Positions 42,324-51,694 of a stretch of DNA of 64,000 nt are shown here, piece after piece (positions within the stretch are counted from its first letter, which is position 1; each line of letters begins with the position of its first letter). This DNA is from Salinimicrobium sediminis (GTDB taxonomy: Bacteria; Bacteroidota; Bacteroidia; Flavobacteriales; Flavobacteriaceae): contig NZ_OCMF01000001.1 of the NCBI RefSeq assembly GCF_900215295.1, forward strand, positions 186,001 to 250,000, read 5' to 3'. The notes below the pieces were generated by a model, which ran no database searches, was not told where the DNA came from, and worked only from the letters and a program-made list of their open reading frames with translations. The translations under genes were made by a program, and so were the position numbers.

Positions 42324-45300
42324 ATGGAGAAAATTTTTACCTCTCTGAAACTTCCCGGAATCTTTATATTGCTGACTTCAGCACTTGCTTCCTATTGGAA
42401 TTACCCGGCTTTGGAAACCTATGAATATCCCAAAGACCAGGCAGAATTGCACATAAAGTGGTTCGAATCCCCTATGGGAATCTTTTCGCTGAACTATTTT
42501 GAAAGTAGTCAAAATCCTACAATTTCAGCTCCGGCTGATCTATCAGTTAAAACTGATACCGGTACGTGTACAGCCAGTATTGCAATTGACGAGGCAACAT
42601 TTACGGGGGATAGTCTTTCCTGGGAAATGACCGGTGCCACAACAGGCACAGGGAATGGGCAAGTGGGAACTCACAGCTTTAAAATTGGAACGACTACAAT
42701 AATATTCACTGCCACGGGGGAAGCTACTTCTGTCACCGACTCTATGGATGTAGTTGTTACAGACGAAGAAGATCCAAAAATCAGTCTTGGAAATGCCATT
42801 TCTCAAACCACAGATGCAGGGCAATGTACAGCTTCAATAGCCATTCCCGATACTACCTTCAGCGATAACTGCAGCGGAAGCAGCTTAAGCTGGAGCATTA
42901 CCGGAGCAACAACAGGAGCAGGAAACGGGCAAATCGGAACCCACACCTTCAATATCGGCACAAGCACCATTAATTATACGGTGACTGATGCGGCCAATAA
43001 TACTGTTTCTCAAACTCTGGCTGTAGAGGTTAAGGATGAGGAAGATCCAAAAATCAGTCTTGGAAATGCTATTTCTGAAATCACAGATGCAGGGCAATGT
43101 TCAGCTTCAACAGCCATTCCCGATGCTTCCTTCAGCGATAACTGTAGTGGAAGCAGCTTAAGCTGGAGCATCACCGGAGCAACAACAGGCTCAGGAAATG
43201 GACAAGTCGGAACCCAAACCTTTAATATCGGCACAAGCACCATTACTTATACGGTGACTGATGCGGCCAATAATACTGTTTCTCAAACTCTGGCTGTAGA
43301 GGTTAAGGATGAGGAAGATCCAAAAATTAGTCTTGGAAATGCCATTTCTCAAACCACAGATGCAGGGCAATGTACAGCTTCAATAGCCATTCCCGATGCT
43401 ACCTTCAGCGATAACTGCAGCGGAAGCAGCTTAAGCTGGAACATTGCAGGAGCAACAACAGGTTCAGGAAACGGGCAAATCGGAACCCATACATTTAATA
43501 TTGGCACAAGCACCATTACTTATACGGTGACCGATGCGGCCAATAATACTGTTTCTCAAACTTTGGCTGTAGAGGTTACGGATGAGGAAGATCCAAAAAT
43601 CAGTCTGGGAAGTGCCATTTCTGAAACCACAGACTCAGGGCAATGTACAGCTTCAATAGCCATTCCCAATGCTACCTTCAGTGATAACTGTAGCGGAAGC
43701 AGTATAAGCTGGAGCATCACAGGAGCAACTACAGGTTCAGGAAACGGGCAAATCGGAACCCAAACCTTTAATATCGGCACAAGCACCATTACTTATACGG
43801 TGACTGATGCAGCAAATAATACTATTTCTCAAACTCTGGCTGTAGAGGTTACGGATGAGGAAGATCCAAAAATTAGTCTTGGAAATGCTATTTCTGAAAT
43901 CACAGACTCAGGGCAATGTACAGCTTCAATAGCCATTCCCAATGCTACCTTCAGTGATAACTGTAGCGGAAGCAGTATAAGCTGGAGCATTGCCGGAGCA
44001 ACAACAGGTTCAGGAAACGGGCAAATCGGAAACCATACATTTAATATCGGCACAAGCACCATTACTTATATGGTGACTGATGCGGCCAATAATACTGTTT
44101 CTCAAACTCTGGCTGTAGAGGTTACGGATGAGGAAGATCCAAAAATCAGTCTGGGAAGTGCCATTTCTGAAACCACAGATGCAGGACAATGTACAGCTTC
44201 AATAGCCATTCCCGATGCTATCTTCAGTGATAACTGTAGCGGAAGCAGTTTAAGCTGGAGCATCGCCGGAGCAACAACAGGTTCAGGAACTGGGCAAATT
44301 GGAAACAGTAACTTCAACATCGGTAAAAGCACTATCACCTATACTGTAGTTGATGCTTCAGGTAATACTGCAACAGCTTCATTAGATATCACTATAAGTG
44401 ATCAGGAAAAACCGGTCATCACTGCCGCTGCTGATATCTCTGTACCCAATACGGCCGGACAATGTTATGCAGGAGTTTCAGTACCTCAGGCTACTGCTTC
44501 AGATAACTGTTCTGTTGGTACTCCTACAGGAACAAGAGACGATGGTCAACCCTTAAATACTACGTATCCTGTAGGCACAACCACCATCACGTGGAATGTA
44601 ACTGATGCTAATGGTAATGCAGCTGAACCTGTGGTCCAAAAAATAACGGTTGAAGATAAAGAAGCTCCAGAAGTGCCTCAACTTGAAGACATCTTATGGG
44701 GGTGTGAGTATACTTTTGAAGCTCCCACAACCAGTGACAACTGTGATAATGTAATAACAGCTACTACAAACCAATCTCTCACGTTCACTACTTCCGGAGC
44801 AATTACATGGATTTTTAAAGACTCGGCTGGAAATACTACCACAGCTACTCAAAAGATCACCATTGATCCTGTTGAAATAGCACCTGTAGAAGTGCTGCAT
44901 GTGCTCTGTAATGGAAATGCAACCGGAGCAATAACGGTGGAAGCTTCAGGTGGAGTAGCTCCCTATACCTATGATTGGGGCAGTCTTGGAGCCGGGGACA
45001 CAAAGACCGATCTATCTGCTGGTACTTATTCAGTAAAAGCCTTTGACGCTAACGGATGTGAAACTGAAACTCTGCAAATAACCATTAATGAGCCTGCCAC
45101 TTTTATTGAAGTAGTTAATGTTAAAACTACCTCAGGTTGTTATGGACAGAATAATGGTACTGCTTATGCAGAAGCAAAAGGTGGTACTCCTGGATATACT
45201 TTCAGATGGAGTAATGGCCAGACGACTCAAACTGCAACCGGACTTCCTCCAGGCAATCATAGTGTGACTATAACAGATGCTAACGGATGTTCAGCCCAAA

Positions 45301-48300
45301 GAACAGTTACTGTTTCTCAACCCACAGAATTGAAGATCACAGGGTTTTTAACGACAGAAACCACCTCCTATGGTACCGCGACAGGTACAGCTACTGTACA
45401 GATTACCGGCGGAACCCCAAATTATTCTTTTAAATGGTCAAATAACCTTACCGGACAAACTGCACAAGGACTGGCAGCAGGCACCTACTCAGTTACGGTT
45501 ACTGATGCAAATGGATGTACAGCGACGAAAGAGGTTATCATCGTAGACTCTCTTGAAGCCAATATTGTACCTATATCAATTTGTGAAACCGGAAGTGTAA
45601 TTAGAACCTCTTACTTTGAAGTAGAGAATCGCACAGCAAGAGGAGGTTCTCCACCATATTCTTATTCATGGAATTTTGGTAAAGATGCTACTCCGGCTAC
45701 AGCGGTGGGAGAAGGCCGTCATACGGTACACTATTCCAGTGCCGAAGAAAAACTAATTACTCTTACAGTTACAGATGCAAAAGGAAGGACTTTTACGCAA
45801 TCGGTAATACAAAACGTTGCAGGTTGCTTTTCTGACACCTGTGGATCAAACGACCTGGGGCTGGACAACTATTTTATTGGTGACAGCAACCAAAATCCCA
45901 TTACTTCAAGTAATTGTAGTTCTGTTCCTGAAAAATTTATATACATAGATTTCCCTACCAATTCAGAAAGGTATTCCCTCTATATAGAATTGATCTATTC
46001 AGTTAAGAAAATCAATTCCGAAACGACTCAACATTATAAGGTGGAGGGATGTTTTTTCCAAAAACAGGCTATACCAGATATCGCCAAAACCTTCGCTATT
46101 GATTATGAATGTGGAGATGCTGTAAAAATTGAAGGAATTTACCTCACATTCCAAAACAATGTGAACAGAGAATGTGGTGCGACCCAGGGTAATGGAAATC
46201 ATCCAAAATGTTATTCCACTAATAATGAAGCTACTGTTACTTCCCCACTTTACGCAGTAGCCTTTCCAAATGAACTTCTTTGTAACGGAGGTGAGACCGG
46301 AATTATCAATGCAAGAGCATCCGGAGGTTCCGGCAACTATACTTACAAATTAATTTCTGCAGTAGACCAGTCAGTAATTCGCACATCTCAACCTTCTAAC
46401 AGTTTTACCGGTCTTCCTGCCGGAAGATATAAGGTGATCGTGAACGACGGAAATGAAGATTTTACCACTGCTGAAGTTGAAATTAAACAGCCTGCGAATA
46501 CTCTGGCATTAGAAATCACTGCTCAAACTGAAATTACCTGCTTTGGCGGGAGTGACGGAACCGCTACTGTTCTTGCAACGGGTGGAACTCCCAATGTTAC
46601 CGGCGATCCTTATATCTACATCTGGGAAGGAATTGGACAAACAACTGCTACTGCTACCAACCTTTCCGCAGGCACATACTTGGTCAGAGTATTAGATGCC
46701 AATGGTTGTGAAGCCTTTATAGATGTAGAAATCGCTCAACCTGCAGAAATTACGGCCAATGCCGGACCAGATCAGGTTTTAGAATGCGGAAACTTAACCA
46801 CCTTTTTGGCTGCCGTTTTCGATCCCGTGGTCACCGAAGGAGAACCTGAACCACAGGGCACGTGGAGCATAGTGAATGGTCCCGCAGGAGGAGTAATAGA
46901 TAATGTCAATGACCCAAATTCCAGATTTTCTGGTAATGTGGGAACCTATACCTTAAGATGGACAGTTCCGTGCGGCGCCTCAGATGATGTGAAAATTTCC
47001 CTAAGTAGTTGCAGTACCCTCGATTTTGACGGAGTGAATGACCATGTAGTCATTGGCGACAAATTTGATCTTCCTTCGTCAGGCTTTACAATAGAAGCCT
47101 GGGTGAAGCAGGATCCGGGAAAAACTTCCGGAATTAAAACAGTCCTGTCAAAAAGAGATAATTCAGCCTTAGCTTCCGGAGGATTCGATTTAATAGTTGA
47201 GAATAACATCCCTAAATTCCGTTGGAACGGAAGTTCAATAGTTTCAAGTTATCCTATAGGAACAGACCGCTGGTATCACCTGGCAGTTATTGTTGGAGGT
47301 GATGACGCAGGATTGTATGTTGATGGGATTAAGACCTCTACCGGTGCACCGGGAGTACCTACTTCGATATCAGCCCCTGTTATAATTGGAGCTTCAGCAA
47401 ACTCTGCCACTTCTGCCCCTGAAAACTATTTTCACGGCTGGATCGAGGAGCTAAGGATCTGGAAGGAGCCTTTACTATTGGACCAGGTAAAATTCCTGAT
47501 GAACCAAAGACTTAAAGTAGGTTCCAGTCCTCTTCGCGGGATGATCCTGCCAATGGATGCTCCGGGCCCTCTGAATTTTAATCAGGATCTCATCGCCTAT
47601 TACCCACTCATAGTATCAGAAATCACTAACGGAACCACCCTTGATAAAGCCCCCAATGCTTACCATGGTAAAATGGTTAATATCAAGACCCTTCAGGAGA
47701 ATACTGCTCCCCTGCCCTATTATTCAGCAAAAGACGGGCAATGGATAGCCGACAATACATGGCTGCGACCGGCGGTATGGGATCATCCAAACAGCAGAGG
47801 AGTGGATGGCGCAAGTATGATCGACTGGAACATAGTAGTGACCAAACATAACATTACCAGCCAGGCGAAAGACATCAGGGTCCTTGGCTTACTTTCTGAA
47901 ACCGAAACCAAGCGTCTCACTATTGCTAACCCTTCCGGACCTCAAAATGAAACAAATTCAGGTCAATCGCTTAGCATAAGTCATTACCTGCTTCTTAACG
48001 GCGTAATAGATCTTGTGGGTGAATCCCAACTACTTCAGGATATTGGCAGTATTTTAGACGTTGCCAGTAAAGGATACCTGGAACGTGACCAGCAGGGAAC
48101 TGCCAGCAGTTATACTTATAATTACTGGACTTCTCCTGTGAGTCCCGGAATAAACGCCAAATACTCGGTTAAAGGAACAATGAAAGATGGTACTATCACT
48201 ACCTTTAGGGAATTGGTGTTCGGTACGCAATACCATTTCGCAGATGGAAACTACAGTGATCCGCGAAAAATTAGTAATTACTGGCTGCATAAATTCCATG

Positions 48301-49799
48301 GTACTGCCAATAATTATTTTTCCTGGGAACATATTGGCCACACAGGCACAATGGCTGTTGGCGAAGGTTATAGTATGAAAGGAACTTCTGGCTGGGCTGG
48401 AAATACAGACCTTCAGAATTATACTTTTGTGGGTTTACCCAACAATGGAGAGATCAGTTTAAATATTAATACAACTTCAGAAGGAGAAAACTATTTAGTT
48501 GGTAACCCCTACCCGTCTTCAATTGATGCAAACAAATTTATAGAAGATAATGTAATAGCTTCAAATCCTGCTAACAGTGCCTTTAACGGAACACTTTATT
48601 TCTGGGATCATTTTGCAAAAACAGACCATTATCTTGAGCATTATATCGGAGGATATGCAGCTTTTAACTTAGGAGGTTCTGTAGAACCGGCTTCATCTGT
48701 TGACAGCCGGATAGACAACAGCGATCCTTCCAGAACCGGAAGTAAACGTCCGGGGAATTTTATTCCTGTAGGCCAGGCGTTCTTCGTTAATACGGTAATA
48801 AATCCGGGTGAAGATGTTCTGCAAACCACAGGTCGCAAAACCCTGGTATTTAATAATGGTCAGAGGACCTACAAACGGGAAGGTATCGACAAGGCAAATG
48901 GGAGAGATGATGTGATCTTCTTCGGAAGTGATAAAAAAGGAAAGAGCACAAATAAGGCTTCTGAAGAACGTCAACGCATTTGGCTCAAATTCCAGTCTCC
49001 AAAAGGCTACCACAGGCAGATACTGGTTACTGCAGATGCCAGAACATCGAACGGTTTTGACCTTGGTTTTGATGCTCCACTTATTGACAACAATATCGAG
49101 GATATGTATTGGTTGATGAATGAGCAGGTAGAACTTGTGATACAGGGGGTACCGGATTTTAATGCGGACAGAGTTCTTCCTTTAGGTCTAAAAACAGCCG
49201 ATGGCGGTAAATTTGTGATCAAGATCGATGAACTTGAAAATATTGGAGATGAATTTGCCATTTTTGTAAAGGACAGCCAGACGAATACTTACTTCAATCT
49301 TCGGGACGGAGACTTTACTGCCACGATTGAAAAAGGTAATATCCACCAACGTTATTCGATCGTCTTTAGTAAAGATGAAGATCCTGAAACCGGTGAGGAA
49401 ACTCCAGGCGAAGAAGGTGAAGATGGAAGTGGTGAAGATGGCGGGGATGAAGATGGCAATGATGGTGACGGTGACAACGGTAACGGGGAAGGAGACGGTG
49501 ACGGTGACGGTGACGGTACTGATATAACTAAACCAGACCAGCCTCAACCTACACCACCTGCAGATATTGAATTGCTGTACTCCAACAGGGAGGGGCATGT
49601 GATCATTAAAAACTCCGGAATGCTGCCTCTTAAAAAAGCTGTTTTATACAACTCTTTAGGACAGGAACTTGTCACCTTCGGAAATCTACCCGTTCAAAAC
49701 TTCACGGAACTTCCTATTGAAGTGCCAAGCACAGGAGTTTATTATATAAAGGTGCATCTCAAGGATACCTCCCGATCCCTAAAATTTATTGTAGAATAA
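42324..49799 (+). CDS. Giant T9SS-exported surface protein with HYR and SprB repeats and LamG
   Basis: About 2491 residues. An N-terminal hydrophobic segment (about 8-24) acts as signal. Then a degenerate HYR domain (62-145), six near-identical 91-residue HYR repeats (147-692), two further HYR-type domains (693-855), three SprB repeats (855-1075, GGTPxYxFxWSN...AGTYSVTVTDANGC), a PKD-like domain (about 1080-1170), a unique segment (1170-1310), two more SprB repeats (1311-1475), a LamG-like domain (1565-1720), the module shared with the preceding gene (1770-2310), an Asp/Gly/Glu-rich linker (about 2352-2402) and a T9SS type A sorting domain (2415-2491). HYR and SprB repeats are known from gliding and cell-surface adhesins; it is not a SprB orthologue by length or architecture. 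Confidence 0.85.
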   Translation: MEKIFTSLKLPGIFILLTSALASYWNYPALETYEYPKDQAELHIKWFESPMGIFSLNYFESSQNPTISAPADLSVKTDTGTCTASIAIDEATFTGDSLSWEMTGATTGTGNGQVGTHSFKIGTTTIIFTATGEATSVTDSMDVVVTDEEDPKISLGNAISQTTDAGQCTASIAIPDTTFSDNCSGSSLSWSITGATTGAGNGQIGTHTFNIGTSTINYTVTDAANNTVSQTLAVEVKDEEDPKISLGNAISEITDAGQCSASTAIPDASFSDNCSGSSLSWSITGATTGSGNGQVGTQTFNIGTSTITYTVTDAANNTVSQTLAVEVKDEEDPKISLGNAISQTTDAGQCTASIAIPDATFSDNCSGSSLSWNIAGATTGSGNGQIGTHTFNIGTSTITYTVTDAANNTVSQTLAVEVTDEEDPKISLGSAISETTDSGQCTASIAIPNATFSDNCSGSSISWSITGATTGSGNGQIGTQTFNIGTSTITYTVTDAANNTISQTLAVEVTDEEDPKISLGNAISEITDSGQCTASIAIPNATFSDNCSGSSISWSIAGATTGSGNGQIGNHTFNIGTSTITYMVTDAANNTVSQTLAVEVTDEEDPKISLGSAISETTDAGQCTASIAIPDAIFSDNCSGSSLSWSIAGATTGSGTGQIGNSNFNIGKSTITYTVVDASGNTATASLDITISDQEKPVITAAADISVPNTAGQCYAGVSVPQATASDNCSVGTPTGTRDDGQPLNTTYPVGTTTITWNVTDANGNAAEPVVQKITVEDKEAPEVPQLEDILWGCEYTFEAPTTSDNCDNVITATTNQSLTFTTSGAITWIFKDSAGNTTTATQKITIDPVEIAPVEVLHVLCNGNATGAITVEASGGVAPYTYDWGSLGAGDTKTDLSAGTYSVKAFDANGCETETLQITINEPATFIEVVNVKTTSGCYGQNNGTAYAEAKGGTPGYTFRWSNGQTTQTATGLPPGNHSVTITDANGCSAQRTVTVSQPTELKITGFLTTETTSYGTATGTATVQITGGTPNYSFKWSNNLTGQTAQGLAAGTYSVTVTDANGCTATKEVIIVDSLEANIVPISICETGSVIRTSYFEVENRTARGGSPPYSYSWNFGKDATPATAVGEGRHTVHYSSAEEKLITLTVTDAKGRTFTQSVIQNVAGCFSDTCGSNDLGLDNYFIGDSNQNPITSSNCSSVPEKFIYIDFPTNSERYSLYIELIYSVKKINSETTQHYKVEGCFFQKQAIPDIAKTFAIDYECGDAVKIEGIYLTFQNNVNRECGATQGNGNHPKCYSTNNEATVTSPLYAVAFPNELLCNGGETGIINARASGGSGNYTYKLISAVDQSVIRTSQPSNSFTGLPAGRYKVIVNDGNEDFTTAEVEIKQPANTLALEITAQTEITCFGGSDGTATVLATGGTPNVTGDPYIYIWEGIGQTTATATNLSAGTYLVRVLDANGCEAFIDVEIAQPAEITANAGPDQVLECGNLTTFLAAVFDPVVTEGEPEPQGTWSIVNGPAGGVIDNVNDPNSRFSGNVGTYTLRWTVPCGASDDVKISLSSCSTLDFDGVNDHVVIGDKFDLPSSGFTIEAWVKQDPGKTSGIKTVLSKRDNSALASGGFDLIVENNIPKFRWNGSSIVSSYPIGTDRWYHLAVIVGGDDAGLYVDGIKTSTGAPGVPTSISAPVIIGASANSATSAPENYFHGWIEELRIWKEPLLLDQVKFLMNQRLKVGSSPLRGMILPMDAPGPLNFNQDLIAYYPLIVSEITNGTTLDKAPNAYHGKMVNIKTLQENTAPLPYYSAKDGQWIADNTWLRPAVWDHPNSRGVDGASMIDWNIVVTKHNITSQAKDIRVLGLLSETETKRLTIANPSGPQNETNSGQSLSISHYLLLNGVIDLVGESQLLQDIGSILDVASKGYLERDQQGTASSYTYNYWTSPVSPGINAKYSVKGTMKDGTITTFRELVFGTQYHFADGNYSDPRKISNYWLHKFHGTANNYFSWEHIGHTGTMAVGEGYSMKGTSGWAGNTDLQNYTFVGLPNNGEISLNINTTSEGENYLVGNPYPSSIDANKFIEDNVIASNPANSAFNGTLYFWDHFAKTDHYLEHYIGGYAAFNLGGSVEPASSVDSRIDNSDPSRTGSKRPGNFIPVGQAFFVNTVINPGEDVLQTTGRKTLVFNNGQRTYKREGIDKANGRDDVIFFGSDKKGKSTNKASEERQRIWLKFQSPKGYHRQILVTADARTSNGFDLGFDAPLIDNNIEDMYWLMNEQVELVIQGVPDFNADRVLPLGLKTADGGKFVIKIDELENIGDEFAIFVKDSQTNTYFNLRDGDFTATIEKGNIHQRYSIVFSKDEDPETGEETPGEEGEDGSGEDGGDEDGNDGDGDNGNGEGDGDGDGDGTDITKPDQPQPTPPADIELLYSNREGHVIIKNSGMLPLKKAVLYNSLGQELVTFGNLPVQNFTELPIEVPSTGVYYIKVHLKDTSRSLKFIVE
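42762..44399. repeat. Six tandem 273-bp repeats encoding HYR domains
   Basis: Copies begin at 42762, 43035, 43308, 43581, 43854 and 44127, each exactly 273 bases (91 codons, starting D-E-E-D-P-K-I-S-L-G). Most differences are single bases; the last copy diverges after about 170 bases. The near identity at DNA level shows recent expansion or ongoing gene conversion, and copy number probably varies between strains. Confidence 0.93.
49400..49520. repeat. Asp/Gly/Glu-coding simple-sequence tract
   Basis: Runs of GGTGAAGATG and, at the end, GACGGTGACGGTGACGG encode the acidic linker that precedes the T9SS sorting domain of the second giant protein. Six-base units keep the frame, so length can change by slippage without loss of the sorting signal. 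Confidence 0.8.
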
Positions 49800-49803
49800 G
49801 AAC

Positions 49804-49834
49804 AAAAGAGCCGGATTTAATCCGGCTCTTTTTT
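49804..49834. terminator. Bidirectional terminator
   Basis: AAAAGAGCCGGAT, three-base loop, ATCCGGCTCTTTT plus T-tract: a perfect 13-base stem between the convergent giant gene and rsmG. Confidence 0.92.
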
Positions 49835-49839
49835 ATAAG

Positions 49840-50469
49840 TTACTTTTTAAACTTCAGGGGAAGGTGGACCACTTTCTTGGTCTCAAAAAAATCTTCCTCA
49901 AAATAATCCTGAAGATCATAGATCTTTGCTCTTTTATAAGTAGCCAGTTCTTCAGACAGGTCCCCGCCTTTTAAATACAGAATCCCGTTCTTAAGTTCAT
50001 GATTGCTTTCTTTGGCAATCTTACCTGTTGTCCAGTGCACAAAAGTAGGCATGGCCGCAACTGCACGGCTTACAATAAAATCATAATGCCCAGGCACCTC
50101 CTCTACTCTTGCATTTGTAGTATGGACATTTTTAAGCCTTAGACCTTCCATTACTTCATTCACCACTTTTATTTTTTTCCCAATGCTGTCTACCAGATGG
50201 AAATTAGTTTCGGGATGAAGAATGGCTAATGGAATTCCGGGGAAACCTCCGCCAGTTCCAACGTCAAGGATGGAAGAGCCGGGTAAAAATCGCTGCACTT
50301 TGGCAATGCCCAAAGAATGCAATACGTGACGCAGGTAAAGTTCATCAATGTCTTTTCGTGAAACCACATTGATCTTTAAATTCCAGTCTTTGTAAAGATC
50401 CTGTAGATTTGCGAACTTATTCTTTTGATCCTTAGTAAGATCGGGAAAATATTTTTCGAGAAGTTCCAA
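49840..50469 (-). CDS. rsmG: 16S rRNA (guanine527-N7)-methyltransferase
   Basis: Methylates N7 of G527 in 16S rRNA. The 209-residue protein has the usual GidB fold: ILDVGTGGGFPGIPLAI (SAM-binding motif I), NARVEEV and FIVSRAVAAMPTF. It begins with TTG at 50469; the reading MELLEKYFPDLTKDQ matches the usual family N-terminus and a -7 element TACTTTTG (50492-50485) lies just upstream, so no earlier start fits. Confidence 0.94.
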   Translation of the reverse strand: MELLEKYFPDLTKDQKNKFANLQDLYKDWNLKINVVSRKDIDELYLRHVLHSLGIAKVQRFLPGSSILDVGTGGGFPGIPLAILHPETNFHLVDSIGKKIKVVNEVMEGLRLKNVHTTNARVEEVPGHYDFIVSRAVAAMPTFVHWTTGKIAKESNHELKNGILYLKGGDLSEELATYKRAKIYDLQDYFEEDFFETKKVVHLPLKFKK

Positions 50470-50484
50470 TTTTCAAATTTTCAG

Positions 50485-50553
50485 CAAAAGTAGTTAATTT
50501 AAAGCAGTATTTTCCAAAGCAATAGCTTTAGAGAATTTAATCTCATACCTTTG
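50485..50553. promoter_or_regulatory. Divergent promoter pair for rsmG and the desaturase
   Basis: TACTTTTG on the minus strand (50492-50485) points to rsmG, and TACCTTTG on the plus strand (50546-50553) points to the desaturase gene 23 bases further on. Both match TAnnTTTG. Confidence 0.55.
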
Positions 50554-50575
50554 TAGTTCAATTTTATTACAGTTA

Positions 50576-51676
50576 ATGAATACATCTACCGTACGATTTT
50601 CCCGCACAGATTCAGCCAAATTCTTTCGCACATTGAATAGCAGGGTTAATTCCTATTTTAAAGAAAACAATCTTTCCAAAACCGGAAACTGGAAGCTGCA
50701 CCTTAAAGCGGTCGTCATGTTTTCCCTTTTTCTTACTCCATATTTCCTCATCCTTACTCTTGACATTTCTCAATGGTGGATGTTACTCCTTACCGTTGTG
50801 ATGGGAACAGGAATGGCCGGAGTAGGCATGAATATTATGCACGACGGGAACCATGGCACCTATTCCTCAAAAAGCTGGATTAATAAACTAATGGGGGGAA
50901 CCATTTATATACTTGCAGGAAATGTTTACAACTGGCAGGTACAGCATAATGTGCTGCACCATACCTATACTAATATTCATGGTCATGACGAAGATCTGGA
51001 TGCAGGTAGGATCATAAGATTCAGTAAGCATGCAAAATGGGAGAAATTCCACAGGTTCCAACATTATTACTCAATTTTTCTCTACGGACTCCTAACCTTC
51101 AATTGGGCTCTTACCACAGATTTCAAACAAACCAAAAGATACCTTTCCCGCCAGCTTTCCTACGGAAAAATGCCAAATCCGGTAAAGCAGTGGAGTATTC
51201 TTGCTATTACCAAGCTCATTTACCTGTCAATCTGGATCGTGATTCCCATGTTGATTCTTTCTATAGCCTGGTGGAAGATCCTCCTTGGTTTCTTCATCAT
51301 GCATTACACAGCGGGTTTGATCTTAAGTGTAGTATTTCAGCTGGCTCATGTGGTTGAAAAAACCCAGATGCCGCTTCCTGATAGTACGGGATCGATGAAA
51401 AATACCTGGGCAATCCATCAATTATTTACCACGGTAAATTTTTCCACCAGGAGCAGATTCATAAACTGGTTTACCGGTGGCTTGAACCATCAGGTGGAGC
51501 ACCATATTTTCCCAAACATCAGCCACATTCACTACAGCAAAATTTCGAAAATTGTACGCGAGACTGCACAGGAATGTCAGCTACCTTACAATGAATACAA
51601 AACAACCAGGGCTGCCATTGCCGCACATTTCCGTCACTTGAAGGAAATGGGAATGAAGCCGGCAATTTCAGCATAA
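50576..51676 (+). CDS. Membrane fatty acid (acyl-CoA) desaturase
   Basis: A 366-residue di-iron membrane desaturase that inserts double bonds in acyl chains, adjusting membrane fluidity. All three histidine boxes are seen: HDGNHGT (about 101-107), HNVLHHTYTN (about 124-133) and LNHQVEHHIFPNI (about 303-315); QxxHH as the third box is typical of the front-end/linoleoyl-CoA-type group. Four hydrophobic segments occur in two pairs. Regiospecificity cannot be told. No cytochrome b5 domain is fused. Confidence 0.88.
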   Translation: MNTSTVRFSRTDSAKFFRTLNSRVNSYFKENNLSKTGNWKLHLKAVVMFSLFLTPYFLILTLDISQWWMLLLTVVMGTGMAGVGMNIMHDGNHGTYSSKSWINKLMGGTIYILAGNVYNWQVQHNVLHHTYTNIHGHDEDLDAGRIIRFSKHAKWEKFHRFQHYYSIFLYGLLTFNWALTTDFKQTKRYLSRQLSYGKMPNPVKQWSILAITKLIYLSIWIVIPMLILSIAWWKILLGFFIMHYTAGLILSVVFQLAHVVEKTQMPLPDSTGSMKNTWAIHQLFTTVNFSTRSRFINWFTGGLNHQVEHHIFPNISHIHYSKISKIVRETAQECQLPYNEYKTTRAAIAAHFRHLKEMGMKPAISA

Positions 51677-51694
51677 ACAATCAACCTTTTTCAC

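Noticed and set aside
43010-44338. Repeated antisense frames of 77-78 codons at 273-base spacing
   Set aside because: They are reverse-strand shadows of the HYR repeats, with no start signals of their own and a composition set by the sense frame.
42762-44399. CRISPR-like array because of regular tandem repeats
   Set aside because: The 273-base units are contiguous, without spacers, and lie in one open frame encoding HYR domains; no cas genes are present.
42324-49799. Calling the second giant protein SprB, the gliding adhesin
   Set aside because: It has a few SprB repeats, but it is far shorter than SprB, has LamG and HYR domains, ends in a type A rather than a type B sorting domain, and no sprCDF-like genes follow.
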